Assembly (NCBI RefSeq): GCF_001625575.1
Contig: NZ_AUXV01000011.1
Coordinates: 62,001 to 126,000 of the forward strand
Direction: 5' to 3'
Source: Pseudoalteromonas luteoviolacea S2607
GTDB taxonomy: Bacteria; Pseudomonadota; Gammaproteobacteria; Enterobacterales; Alteromonadaceae
Length of the DNA stretch: 64,000 nt
Both the position numbers and the translations under genes were made by a program. Positions 52,842 through 61,474 of this stretch are shown here, piece after piece. Numbering within the stretch: the stretch's first letter is position 1; every line of letters begins with the position of its first letter. The notes below the pieces were generated by a model, which ran no database searches, was not told the origin of the DNA, and saw only the letters and a program-made list of their open reading frames with translations.

Positions 52842-54836
52842 GTGATGTTACAAGCAATTGCTCGATACGTATCTAGTCATATGACTACTGTTGTGTTACT
52901 ACCGTGCTTACTGCTAGGAGCGGTGATTTTTTATGATGTATCTGTGTCGGCGAAGCGGATGAATGACGCTTATGATGCAGAATATAATGCGTTTTTAAGT
53001 CATGCCGTGCTGAGCGTGATCCATGAAACGCAAAAGGAGCGCGGGGCATCCGCGGGCTTTATAGGTTCAAAGGGAGCAAAGTTTAGAGACAACTTGCGCC
53101 AACAGCGCAATCAAACAGATAGGCTTTTAGCGTCTTTAAAAGAAAAACAAAAACACTGGGATTTGATGCCCGAAATGGCCAAAGAACTCGATGAGTTTGA
53201 GCGTAAGTTCAGCCGCCTAGCCACGGTGCGTGGGCAAGTTGACAACCTGTCTATCCCCCTTTCTGAAGCGCTTAAGTATTACACCGATATTAACCTCAAA
53301 GCGCTGCATATCGTGATCACCGCATCGCGATTAAGTAATGACCACACCATCGCCTCAGAGTTGGTGGCCATTTATAACTTTTCTAGTGCAAAAGAATCTG
53401 CGGGCATAGAGCGGGCGGTATTGTCGAACGTACTTAGCCGAGACAGCTTCACACCTGCGCTTAAAGAAAAATACGTGGCCTTGATAACCAAGCAAGAGGT
53501 CTATCTTGATGAGGCACTGGAGGCATCGCCGTTGGTCATGAAACGGATGTTCGAACAGGCATTAGATAACCCATCAATGCGTGAAGTTGAGCGATTTCGC
53601 CGAGGTGTAGCCGATAAAAACGCTGAGTTTGGACTCGATGCTGAGGCGTGGTTCAGGGCGGCAACGGATCGCATCAACATACTAAAAGAAGCAGAAGAAA
53701 AAGCGCTCAACTTGGTGGATGAAACAGCGATTAAAATTCAGCAGCAGGCGGTACTTGTATTGGTCATTGAGCTGATAATTTTGGTCGTCGGGCTGGTGGT
53801 TACCGCTGCGTTATTCTTTGCGATTCGACTGCGTCGTCGTCAATCGAGCATGATTGCTGAGGGCATTGATATCGCGCGCTTACATAAAAACTTGGGCCAT
53901 GAGATAGATGTGATCTCCAAAGATGATTTAGGTAGTTCAGCCCTGAACATTAATAATTTAACGAAGCAATTTGAAGATGACTTGGTGGAGTTTGCCAGGG
54001 TATCAGCGCAGATTGCAGGCTCATCTCAAGAAACGGCAGCGGCTATCCAACAGAGCCAAGAAAACTTGATAAGTCAGCAGACGGGCATACAGACGATAGC
54101 TTCGGCATCTGAGCAAATGAGCGCCAATATTCAGGTGATTGCAAACTCCATGAATGAAAATGCCGCAGCGGCTAAAACCGTCACGCAGGAGTCTTTGCAA
54201 GGGCAGCAAGTGGTTGCGGATGCGGTGCAGGTTATTCAGCAGGCGTCCGATGACATGGCGCGCTCTGCAACCACTGTCGATGCGCTGAACGAGCGCGTGG
54301 GCAGCATTTCGTCTATGGTGGAGATGATCAAGAGTATCGCAGAGCAAACTAACTTATTGGCATTGAATGCCGCGATTGAGGCTGCTCGAGCGGGTGAGCA
54401 GGGCAGAGGTTTTGCGGTGGTTGCTGATGAGGTGCGCAGTTTGGCCAGCCGGACCCAAAAATCTACAGAAGAAATTTCCGCATTGGTTTCAGAGCTGCAA
54501 ACGAGTTCATCTGAAGCATCGAGTGTGATCACCCAAGGCAAAGAGAATGCGTTGGAAGCGGCACAGCGGGCTGAGGCCATTAAGCAAGCACTCGAGCAAA
54601 TCGTAGAGCAGGCGCAGCAAGTAGAACTCGTGACAGAATCCGTTTCAAGCAATACTCAGCAGCAAAGCAATGCCATTGACGAAGTGAGCCAGAATATCAC
54701 CGCGATTTTCCAAAAGGCGACAGAAAATGTCACCGGTGCGGAACAGATCAGCGTGGCAGCGACTGACATTGCAAGTGCGGCCAAAGTCATGGACAAACTG
54801 ATTGCGCAGTATTCGGTGAGTCAATCGGTGCGTTAA
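52842..54836 (+). CDS. Methyl-accepting chemotaxis protein with NIT sensor domain
   Basis: A 664-residue chemoreceptor. Membrane helices lie at about 17-36 and 303-327. The periplasmic part between them is a nitrate/nitrite-type NIT domain: [20 protein letters not shown], then [20 protein letters not shown], and [19 protein letters not shown]. The cytoplasmic signalling hairpin has the universal MCP tip [20 protein letters not shown] and [20 protein letters not shown]. The ligand is likely a small anion such as nitrate, by family; not shown here. It stands alone. Confidence 0.93.
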   Translation: MMLQAIARYVSSHMTTVVLLPCLLLGAVIFYDVSVSAKRMNDAYDAEYNAFLSHAVLSVIHETQKERGASAGFIGSKGAKFRDNLRQQRNQTDRLLASLKEKQKHWDLMPEMAKELDEFERKFSRLATVRGQVDNLSIPLSEALKYYTDINLKALHIVITASRLSNDHTIASELVAIYNFSSAKESAGIERAVLSNVLSRDSFTPALKEKYVALITKQEVYLDEALEASPLVMKRMFEQALDNPSMREVERFRRGVADKNAEFGLDAEAWFRAATDRINILKEAEEKALNLVDETAIKIQQQAVLVLVIELIILVVGLVVTAALFFAIRLRRRQSSMIAEGIDIARLHKNLGHEIDVISKDDLGSSALNINNLTKQFEDDLVEFARVSAQIAGSSQETAAAIQQSQENLISQQTGIQTIASASEQMSANIQVIANSMNENAAAAKTVTQESLQGQQVVADAVQVIQQASDDMARSATTVDALNERVGSISSMVEMIKSIAEQTNLLALNAAIEAARAGEQGRGFAVVADEVRSLASRTQKSTEEISALVSELQTSSSEASSVITQGKENALEAAQRAEAIKQALEQIVEQAQQVELVTESVSSNTQQQSNAIDEVSQNITAIFQKATENVTGAEQISVAATDIASAAKVMDKLIAQYSVSQSVR

Positions 54837-54841
54837 CAAGA

Positions 54842-54863
54842 GATAGGGGAGAAATCCCCTATC
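54842..54863 (+). terminator. Hairpin after the chemoreceptor gene
   Basis: A perfect 9-bp stem GATAGGGGA/TCCCCTATC with a GAAA tetraloop, 5 bases after the stop. It lacks a T run, so it may end or stabilise the transcript. Confidence 0.6.
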
Positions 54864-54933
54864 CCAACACGAAAGTGATGATCGCATGGTGGGTTTTGCA
54901 CGTAACAGGTTAAAAAAGTAAGTAGACATTCGT

Positions 54934-55152
54934 ATGCAGCATGCCATCACGCCTAAAAAATTACTGAATAGCAAATGGACATCGGTCACCCCTATACACA
55001 AAGAAAAGCACTTTATTGTCACCAGTGTGGAGTTTGATGAGGAGGGGCGTGTCACCGAGTGCATTATCGAGGCGGTGATGACTCACCGCGAGCAAGATAT
55101 AAATTGGCGCGACCTTAAAGACCCCACAGCGTGGAAAATGGGCTGGAAGTAA
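54934..55152 (+). CDS. Small Trp-rich conserved protein (TIGR02450-like)
   Basis: A 72-residue soluble protein. The pattern PKKLLNSKWTSVTPIHKEKH, then FIVTSVEFDEEGRVTECIIE and NWRDLKDPTAWKMGWK, matches a small Trp-rich family that I recall as TIGR02450. No function is known to me. No signal peptide. It stands between the chemoreceptor and the convergent methyltransferase gene. Confidence 0.87.
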   Translation: MQHAITPKKLLNSKWTSVTPIHKEKHFIVTSVEFDEEGRVTECIIEAVMTHREQDINWRDLKDPTAWKMGWK

Positions 55153-55160
55153 TCAGCCGA

Positions 55161-55745
55161 CTACGTTGCTTTGTGTGCGACAAATTCACCTTTTCCCACT
55201 GGTATTAGGGCCGTGGTGTAGTGTGGGCTTTGGCTAAGGTAGTGCATAAAGTCCTTAAGCTCTTGAGGGTGAGATGTTGCATTGTCACAAACAATGATGC
55301 CTCCAGGCACAAGTAATTGTTCAATATTGGCGATTATATCCATATAAATGGCGCGATCTGCATCGAAAAATACTAAGTCATAGCGGGTCTCTAATTGTTT
55401 TAATGTCGTTGATATATCGCCAAGCACACTGTGGATTTGTACATCGAGGTTCGCTTTTTCGAAGTTACTACGGGCTTGTTGGTGCTTGTGCTCATGCCCT
55501 TCGATGGTGGTAATGTGGCCATTAAAGGGCAGTGCGCTGGCCATCCACAGTGTAGAGTAACCATTCGATGTGCCCAGCTCTAGAATACGCCGCGTATTAC
55601 TGGCTTTGATTAAAAAAGCCAAAAACTCGCCGGTATCATGGGTGATATTGAGGTATTTAGACTGTTTATTTGACGCTTTAGCATCATTTTCTTCTCCAAG
55701 TTTAGCAAGCTCTGATAATAACTGTGTTAAGTGGTTATTTAGCAT
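55161..55745 (-). CDS. SAM-dependent O-methyltransferase
   Basis: A 194-residue class I methyltransferase of the catechol/caffeoyl-CoA O-methyltransferase group. The SAM site reads RRILELGTSNGYSTLWMASA; GHITTIEGHEHKHQQARSNF follows; the metal/catalytic region is YDLVFFDADRAIYMDI, then GGIIVCDNATSHP. The protein should methylate a hydroxyl on a small molecule. It is the last gene of the six-gene minus-strand operon, 18 bases after the TauE/SafE gene, and so may finish the product of that pathway. Confidence 0.88.
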   Translation of the reverse strand: MLNNHLTQLLSELAKLGEENDAKASNKQSKYLNITHDTGEFLAFLIKASNTRRILELGTSNGYSTLWMASALPFNGHITTIEGHEHKHQQARSNFEKANLDVQIHSVLGDISTTLKQLETRYDLVFFDADRAIYMDIIANIEQLLVPGGIIVCDNATSHPQELKDFMHYLSQSPHYTTALIPVGKGEFVAHKAT

Positions 55746-55763
55746 AGTGTCACTCCTTGTGAG

Positions 55764-56519
55764 TTAAACAATTAGGGCGCTGTTTTTAACGATCACGTAC
55801 GCGCCGAGCAACGTCAGCGCTGAGTAAAAAATTCGCTGAAACAAGGCCACGGAAATGCGCTTTCGCAACTTTGCCCCCAGATACATACATATTGTTGCTG
55901 GTAATAGCGCGACAACCGATAAGGCACTGGTGGTTGGCGTCAAAACCCCCTGCCAGATCAAGCCAATACTGAGTCCGAGTGACGAACATGTGAATAAAAT
56001 TCCCATGGCTTGAATGAGTTTTTCTTTGGGTAGCCCAATGGCCTGTAAATAAAATACACCGGGCACGGCTGAAGACCCTGTTAAACCGGTGAACACACCA
56101 TTGCACACACCGAGTAGCATCCCAGCACGCGGTTGCCAAGATACACGAATATGTGGCTTAAACTTTAGAATGCCTAGGCTGCCATAGCAGATCAACAAAA
56201 CGCCCAAAAGGAGTGACATATATGCCTGCTCAATGAATTGCGTTAACAGGCAGCCTAGTGCGACTGAAATGGTCGCAAAAAAGAAGAAGAGCCGCTGTGT
56301 TTGCCACAAAGTACGCCAGTACTGGCCACTGATTGCTTGCACGATATTAGTGATAAAAGCAGGTAGCGCGACCAGCGCCATTGCCGGGTGGATCCCAATG
56401 ATGGCAGTCAGCAGGCCCAGTACAATGGGGGGGAGGCCGAGCCCCACCACCCCTTTTACCAACCCTGCAAACCCAAACACGCCTAAAATAATGGCGATGG
56501 TGAAGTTGGTATACTCCAT
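55764..56519 (-). CDS. TauE/SafE-family membrane exporter
   Basis: A 251-residue protein with about eight membrane helices. The first half has FTIAIILGVFGFAGLVKGVV, GLGLPPIVLGLLTAIIG and HPAMALVALPAFITNIVQAI; the second half repeats the pattern with LLGVCNGVFTGLTGSSAVPG and FYLQAIGLPKEKLIQAMGIL. This family moves small anions such as sulfite, taurine products or sulfoacetate. The ATG overlaps the stop of the cupin gene by one base. Within this operon it may export the product or a by-product. Confidence 0.88.
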   Translation of the reverse strand: MEYTNFTIAIILGVFGFAGLVKGVVGLGLPPIVLGLLTAIIGIHPAMALVALPAFITNIVQAISGQYWRTLWQTQRLFFFFATISVALGCLLTQFIEQAYMSLLLGVLLICYGSLGILKFKPHIRVSWQPRAGMLLGVCNGVFTGLTGSSAVPGVFYLQAIGLPKEKLIQAMGILFTCSSLGLSIGLIWQGVLTPTTSALSVVALLPATICMYLGAKLRKRISVALFQRIFYSALTLLGAYVIVKNSALIV

Positions 56520-57049
56520 TAAGCGCTCTCTAGTGCATTTTCAGGATAGCGTGCCTCGACTCCCTGTGTTGCAAACAGCTTTAAGGCAGCAAGTACATCA
56601 TTAAGTTCTTCTTCATTGAGTACTTCGGGTTTATTTGCAGCGAATTGCTCGACCAAGGCGAGAATATCTTGCTTGCGGTTCTCGATATAAACATCGGTTT
56701 GTTGATATTCAAAATGGGTTGCACCTTCTAGTAGCGCATCCATTTTTTTGTTGTTTTTCACAAACTCGATATCGAATTCACCCAATTGCATGAGGACGTA
56801 GCGACTGGGTTTACCCAGTTCCATTGCGTTGGCAAAGCGATGTTTTAGCTTGGAGGGGATCTGAAACACTTCGCCAAGTGGTACATGGTATACTTGATGT
56901 CTATCTGGCAGTTCAATGTTTATGGCACCTTTAGCGCAATAAATCATGTCGGATACAGATTGGTGAAAATGGTAGGGAACAGCTCTATGATCTAAATTAA
57001 ATAAGCTGACGCGAATGCCATTTTCATAGTAAAACTCTTTCATTTCCAT
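56519..57049 (-). CDS. Single-domain cupin protein
   Basis: A 176-residue cupin. The metal-site motifs are nearly canonical: PYHFHQSVSDMIYCAKGAIN (HxH-x4-D-x6-G, Asp in place of Glu) and GEVFQIPSKLKHRFANAM (G-x5-P-x4-H-x3-N). The C-terminal helices contain NEEELNDVLAALKLFATQ. Cupins may act as metal-dependent oxygenases or isomerases; this one is likely to bind a metal. It lies between the FAD protein and the exporter genes. In streptozotocin synthesis a cupin works together with a heme-oxygenase-like diiron domain, and both fold types occur in this operon; a similar role is only a hypothesis. Confidence 0.85.
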   Translation of the reverse strand: MEMKEFYYENGIRVSLFNLDHRAVPYHFHQSVSDMIYCAKGAINIELPDRHQVYHVPLGEVFQIPSKLKHRFANAMELGKPSRYVLMQLGEFDIEFVKNNKKMDALLEGATHFEYQQTDVYIENRKQDILALVEQFAANKPEVLNEEELNDVLAALKLFATQGVEARYPENALESA

Positions 57050-57070
57050 TGTTTGCTCCTTGTCGTGCGG

Positions 57071-58810
57071 TTAGGCTTGGACCTTATCTTGATCTGTGCG
57101 CGAGTGTTGTGACGTCGTATGTTGATAAATATGGTCGCCCCAGTCATGGGCGACACTCTGGGCTGCTTCTACAAATGCAGCTGCAAAGTTTCGCTCGTTT
57201 TGCCAATAGCGAGTGAGTACACCAAAAGATGATAAGTAGGGCGATACTTGCACTTGCTGGGTATTCGGATCAATCCGCATAGCGCGGTAGGACTCATGCC
57301 CCTGTAACTGAATACCACCGGTTTGGTAATTTTGTTCGGTGTGAGGACGCAACTCCCCTCGTGCGACAAGCGATTTAACTAAGCTGTCTGGATGGTGCGC
57401 GAGTTTAAAGCTTTGTCCAGCTGCCAATATAAGGCCATCTGCATGGAGTTGCTTTTGGGGTTGCCCGAAAGTAACGACCATGTCTGTTTTAGTCACTTTT
57501 ATCGCATCCTTGTGCTCATAACCGAGCTGACAGCTGGATAATATGCCAGCTTCAAACAACACGATCAATTTTTGTGCATTGAGCAGCGGAATGGGCACGG
57601 CTGTGCGGATAAAATGCGTATCGAGTTCACTGTCATACCGCTGCTTTTCATCTGCGTTCAAATAGCGATAAAACTTCATTCGTCTGACTCGTAACAGCAC
57701 AGTGTGGATCAATGCGTTGTCGCGAGGCATCGCAGCATCGTATTTAAGCTTTTCTAGTGCCGAGCTAAAAGGTGGGTGAGCGACGTCATGCCAACCAATC
57801 GCCCCATCTGAAGCAGCTTTGAGCTCTTTATCAATGAGTAGCAATATGTCATCCAACGTGAGGCGCTTTCCCTGTTTTAGCTCTAAATCGAAGAACGTCT
57901 CCTCTGTCAGGTATTTGAATTGGTGTTCAATGCGCTTGTCACGTACCGCGGGGAAGAAACCGCAGCGACTGAGTGCATGGATCTTAAGCTTGGATGTGCG
58001 TTTATCGGTAATAAATGCGGTGACATCACCTTGCGCATTATGACTAAATTGTCCTGACTCCACCAATGATAAGATGGCGTCAATTCCGCTTGGCCCCATA
58101 CCTTTAATGCAAATTTGTTTCGTTGTTTCTGCATCTCGTTGCAGCTGTTTTGACAGCCAAGTGTTTAGTCTTGAATACGGATAGGGCGAGGTAAGTACAC
58201 GGTCATCAAATTGGCTTTGTTTTAAGCTATTCCAATGGCCTGTCGCTAGCAAAACTTTGTCGAATACTTTGGTGGTTGCATTCAAACTCGCTGACTGGCG
58301 AAAATGTAGTGCAAATCCCTCGTCTGTTGATTGGCCATCAAGTACCTGGCAGTCATTGAAATGACTCAGCCGCATGCCATTCTCCTCAGCGACAAGACAG
58401 TACTGCGTGAATCGAGCTTTGAGGTATAGTCCAAATAGTGCTCGTGGGTAAAAGGCTTCTTGGTCGGGTTGCCAGAGCATGACATCTTTTAGTTCTGGGT
58501 GAGTCACTTGAATGAGGTTCGGTACTTGCTTGGCCAACTCCACCCGGCGCTCACATAGCCAGTCATAAAAGTCATTATCAAATAGCGCCATCATGTAAGT
58601 CTGGTTGTTACATAAGTGCGTGGGGAGTAGTTCTTCTTTGCAATATGGGTGACCGGGTCCATTGTCTTGACGCTGCTCTATGGTGACCACTTCAATATTG
58701 CGACAGTCTAGTTTAGATGCAATGAGTTGCTTCACTAAGTGCACCAATGCTGCTGTCCCAGAAAATCCAGTTCCCACGATGCAAAACTTAGTTATGTTTT
58801 TACTTTGCAT
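57071..58810 (-). CDS. FAD-NAD(P)-binding protein (NAD_binding_9-like)
   Basis: About 579 residues from the ATG at 58810 (MQSKNITKFC), which has AAGGA 9 bases upstream and puts the dinucleotide fold at the N-terminus. An upstream in-frame ATG at 58903 overlaps the preceding gene. The Rossmann motif is KFCIVGTGFSGTAALVHLVK. Family features are NGPGHPYCKEELLPTHLCNN, DNDFYDWLCERR, a second nucleotide site IKGMGPSGIDAILSLVESG and a C-terminal GLILAAGQSFKLAHHPDS. It should be a flavin-dependent oxidase or monooxygenase of the group related to ornithine/lysine N-hydroxylases; the substrate is unknown. It follows the aminotransferase gene. Confidence 0.82.
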   Translation of the reverse strand: MQSKNITKFCIVGTGFSGTAALVHLVKQLIASKLDCRNIEVVTIEQRQDNGPGHPYCKEELLPTHLCNNQTYMMALFDNDFYDWLCERRVELAKQVPNLIQVTHPELKDVMLWQPDQEAFYPRALFGLYLKARFTQYCLVAEENGMRLSHFNDCQVLDGQSTDEGFALHFRQSASLNATTKVFDKVLLATGHWNSLKQSQFDDRVLTSPYPYSRLNTWLSKQLQRDAETTKQICIKGMGPSGIDAILSLVESGQFSHNAQGDVTAFITDKRTSKLKIHALSRCGFFPAVRDKRIEHQFKYLTEETFFDLELKQGKRLTLDDILLLIDKELKAASDGAIGWHDVAHPPFSSALEKLKYDAAMPRDNALIHTVLLRVRRMKFYRYLNADEKQRYDSELDTHFIRTAVPIPLLNAQKLIVLFEAGILSSCQLGYEHKDAIKVTKTDMVVTFGQPQKQLHADGLILAAGQSFKLAHHPDSLVKSLVARGELRPHTEQNYQTGGIQLQGHESYRAMRIDPNTQQVQVSPYLSSFGVLTRYWQNERNFAAAFVEAAQSVAHDWGDHIYQHTTSQHSRTDQDKVQA

Positions 58811-58856
58811 GGTTAAATTTCCTTTTACTGACCCAGCCGAGCTGGGCCATACCTCA

Positions 58857-60128
58857 CTATAGGCTTTCGAGCGCCTGCCTGATACGGCTGGCAGCTTCTT
58901 CAAGAGTTGCCTTAGTTCGACCGCAGTTCATACGAATAAAGTGACGCAGTTGCTCACATCCTTCGGCGAAGTGCATACCGCCAATAGAAGCTACTTTGGC
59001 TTTTTCTAAGATAAAGGCTTGTGCGGTGTCAAACCCTGCTGCTGTAATTTTGTCTCCATAATGTGATAAGTCGACAAAAATGAAGAAGCCACCTTGTGGT
59101 ACTGGCGCAATGACACCTTCTATGGCATTGAGTAGATCCGTATAGTTTTGCAAATTTGCTCTTGAATCTATGGCACGTTGATGCGCAATGTCATCCATAT
59201 AGGCCTGCATAGCTTCATTCGTCGCCACCTGTGCGTAGGTGGCTGCAAATGAGTTTAGGTTAACCTGTACGCGCGCCATCATAGATACTAATTTAGCTGG
59301 CGCACAAATATAGCCAGCTCGGTCGCCGTGCATGCCATATGTTTTGCCTGGGCCTGTGACAATCGTCGTACAGTCTCTTAGTGCATACTGAGTATGATCT
59401 TTGTCGGTAAATGTATAGGCAGAAATGGTATCTGGGCCGTCTAAAATATGGGATTCATAGGGGCAATCAAACAACACTTGGATCGCTGGTAGATCGCGTT
59501 TGGCACGCTCAATATTATGTTTGGCAATGACATCGGCCAATTTACACTGTTCTTTATATGAGTAAATTTTGCCCGAGGGATTGACGCAATCGCCTAGAAT
59601 AATCATTTTAGTTTGATCGGTAATGGCTGCTTCTAGCTGTGCAGGTTGCAGACCTTGTTGATAAAAATCATCAACGAATACTGGGACCATCATTGCATCG
59701 TGCAATGCGAGCATATCGGCGTAGTGAGGCCAGTTCGGCAATGGAACAATCACTTCGTCTTTTGGGTCGAGTAGGGTATGAAACGTGACCGTAATGGCGC
59801 CTTTGATACCGCCTGGTGTCACCATGACTTCATCAGCAGGTGAATATCTTAAACCGCGCAAGCGAAATACTCGGTCGCTGATTGACTCGCGTAAAAATGC
59901 AAACCCAGTAACTGGCGCAAATTCATGAATGGCTCTCGCATCATTTTTAATGAAATTGATCACCGCGTCGTCAATTCGTGTGTCGGCCATGTCGTCTAGC
60001 GTGCCAATGCTAAGGTCGATCACTTGCTGCTCAGAATTGGCGTTGATACTGGCTATTTTGGCTTTCGTCCCATGGGTTATTGAATCTCTAAGCGCAAGCG
60101 AGGTTTGAGAAAATACTGAGTTATGCAT
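58857..60128 (-). CDS. PLP-dependent class I/II aminotransferase
   Basis: A 423-residue fold-type I enzyme. Visible are IDLSIGTLDDMADTRIDDAV, FAPVTGFAFLRESISDRVFR, MVTPGGIKGAITVTFHTLLD, IVPLPNWPHYADMLALHDAM, ILGDCVNPSGKIYSYKEQCK (NPSG), and the PLP-lysine region TGPGKTYGMHGDRAGYICAP with Lys near residue 260, and FIRMNCGRTK with the carboxylate-binding Arg. It transfers amino groups between an amino acid and a keto acid. The start overlaps the preceding HDO gene by 8 bases, so the two are probably coupled in expression. The substrate cannot be read from sequence. Confidence 0.92.
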   Translation of the reverse strand: MHNSVFSQTSLALRDSITHGTKAKIASINANSEQQVIDLSIGTLDDMADTRIDDAVINFIKNDARAIHEFAPVTGFAFLRESISDRVFRLRGLRYSPADEVMVTPGGIKGAITVTFHTLLDPKDEVIVPLPNWPHYADMLALHDAMMVPVFVDDFYQQGLQPAQLEAAITDQTKMIILGDCVNPSGKIYSYKEQCKLADVIAKHNIERAKRDLPAIQVLFDCPYESHILDGPDTISAYTFTDKDHTQYALRDCTTIVTGPGKTYGMHGDRAGYICAPAKLVSMMARVQVNLNSFAATYAQVATNEAMQAYMDDIAHQRAIDSRANLQNYTDLLNAIEGVIAPVPQGGFFIFVDLSHYGDKITAAGFDTAQAFILEKAKVASIGGMHFAEGCEQLRHFIRMNCGRTKATLEEAASRIRQALESL

Positions 60129-60906
60129 AAGCCTCTCCCTGCTCTTGGGCCTCTAATCGCAACGTTTTTTCATACATTGCTTCCCACATCTCTTCTTGCA
60201 CTTTGAGCATTTCGTTGGCACCAAACATAATTTCATTAAGGTCGCTCTGTGATTGACAATTATTGATGACACATTGGCGGGCATCTTCGGCGTGACGCTC
60301 TTCCACTCCATTGTCTACATGTGCATTAAAATAGATTTCGACCTTGCTTAAGTACTGCTCTTTGTCGAGGTGTTCACGGGTTAAACGAAACCCTTCTCTA
60401 AAGGCTGTGAGCATATGATCAGCATGGGTCTCAAGCGCCATAGCAACCCCCAGCATTCGCTGGTAACTATTTGAAATAAGTGATGTTACTCGTTCTCTAT
60501 AGGCCAGCGTTTCAGGTAAAATATAACGGCTATTCTTTGCATCGACGACCTTTAATGGGTGTAAGTCAAACTCCATACCGCCAAATAAATTTAATGCATT
60601 TTCCATGAATACTTCGTGACAGTGAGCTTTATTTCCCATGCCTGTCTCTTCGCCAAGAATATAAGAAAACAAAATTAAGGTATCCATGTCGTTGACTTCT
60701 GCTGCTCTTGCACAAACATGCGCAATTCCTTTTACCGTTAACTCAGTGCGATAAAAGAAATTGGCTCTAAATAATGCATAACTTTCAGGGCTCCACTTAT
60801 TTTCTGCTAAATGTAAAAAGTATTTGTTTTTAAATATTTTATGATTTTCTAATGCGGTTAAAAACGCATCGAGTTCAGCTTTTTGACTCATGTTATTTGC
60901 AGACAT
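60121..60906 (-). CDS. Heme-oxygenase-like diiron oxidase (HDO superfamily)
   Basis: A 261-residue all-helical protein of the iron-containing redox/TenA-PqqC-like group. Likely metal ligands in the three-helix pattern are Glu86/Glu87 and His95/His97 in GEETGMGNKAHCHEVF, Glu159/His161 in ALETHADHML and His196, His205 and Asp208 in FNAHVDNGVEERHAEDARQC. Such enzymes (UndA, BesC, SznF central domain, CADD) use two irons and O2 to cleave C-C bonds or hydroxylate amines. The start at 60906 has AAGGA 7 bases upstream. It is the first gene of the operon, which suggests that it performs the key step. The aminotransferase gene overlaps its end. Confidence 0.85.
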   Translation of the reverse strand: MSANNMSQKAELDAFLTALENHKIFKNKYFLHLAENKWSPESYALFRANFFYRTELTVKGIAHVCARAAEVNDMDTLILFSYILGEETGMGNKAHCHEVFMENALNLFGGMEFDLHPLKVVDAKNSRYILPETLAYRERVTSLISNSYQRMLGVAMALETHADHMLTAFREGFRLTREHLDKEQYLSKVEIYFNAHVDNGVEERHAEDARQCVINNCQSQSDLNEIMFGANEMLKVQEEMWEAMYEKTLRLEAQEQGEAYA

Positions 60907-61474
60907 ATGTAATTCCTTTTTGGTTATTCAAGTTTTTTAAATGGACAGCTGGTAATGCAAAAGGATTGCTGTTTACAGAGTATTTGATCGATAATTAAGA
61001 TCAAAGTATTAGACCTATGTCTAGGTATAATCCATGTTCCAGATAAGGGTATGGTTATGTTATTGAGGTTGATTGTTATTCTTATTTGGTTTGTGAGGTA
61101 ATTTAAATGACGGTTTTAGGCTTTTATTTTACTAAATTTGATATCTAGTTGTTTAATATAGTTTTGATAGGAAAAGTAAACTTATTAACTATAGTGAATT
61201 ATTTTACTATTTTTAAAGGTAACAGGTTGTTACTAATTTTGCTGGGTAATAAGCTATTATTTTTTATAAAAAAAAGAAATATAAGTTAGAGAACGGTGAG
61301 GGAGCTTTGTCTCTTTTTTGTTGCAAGTGGTCTAACCATCATGTAGTGAATAAATATTTTTATTTTTTCAACTTTAACCGATAGCAAGGTGCGATTTTAT
61401 ATTTTAGGCGAAAGGGTTTTTTAAAAGGCACGACAACATATTGAAAATGTATGGCAATTTGAGGCTGTTATACC
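60907..61474. other. Long AT-rich regulatory region before the HDO operon
   Basis: About 570 bases, very AT-rich, with no gene. It must carry the promoter of the six-gene operon. A dyad TTTGATC-N9-GATCAAA lies at 60983-61005, 77 bases before the operon start, and a smaller one ACCTA-TGTC-TAGGT at 61013-61026. Either may bind the nearby AraC-type regulator or another repressor. No other structure stands out. Confidence 0.55.
60983..61005. promoter_or_regulatory. Candidate operator dyad of the HDO operon
   Basis: Perfect 7-bp arms TTTGATC and GATCAAA with a 9-base AT-rich spacer, about 80 bases upstream of the first gene. Placement fits promoter control; the protein that binds is unknown. Confidence 0.5.
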
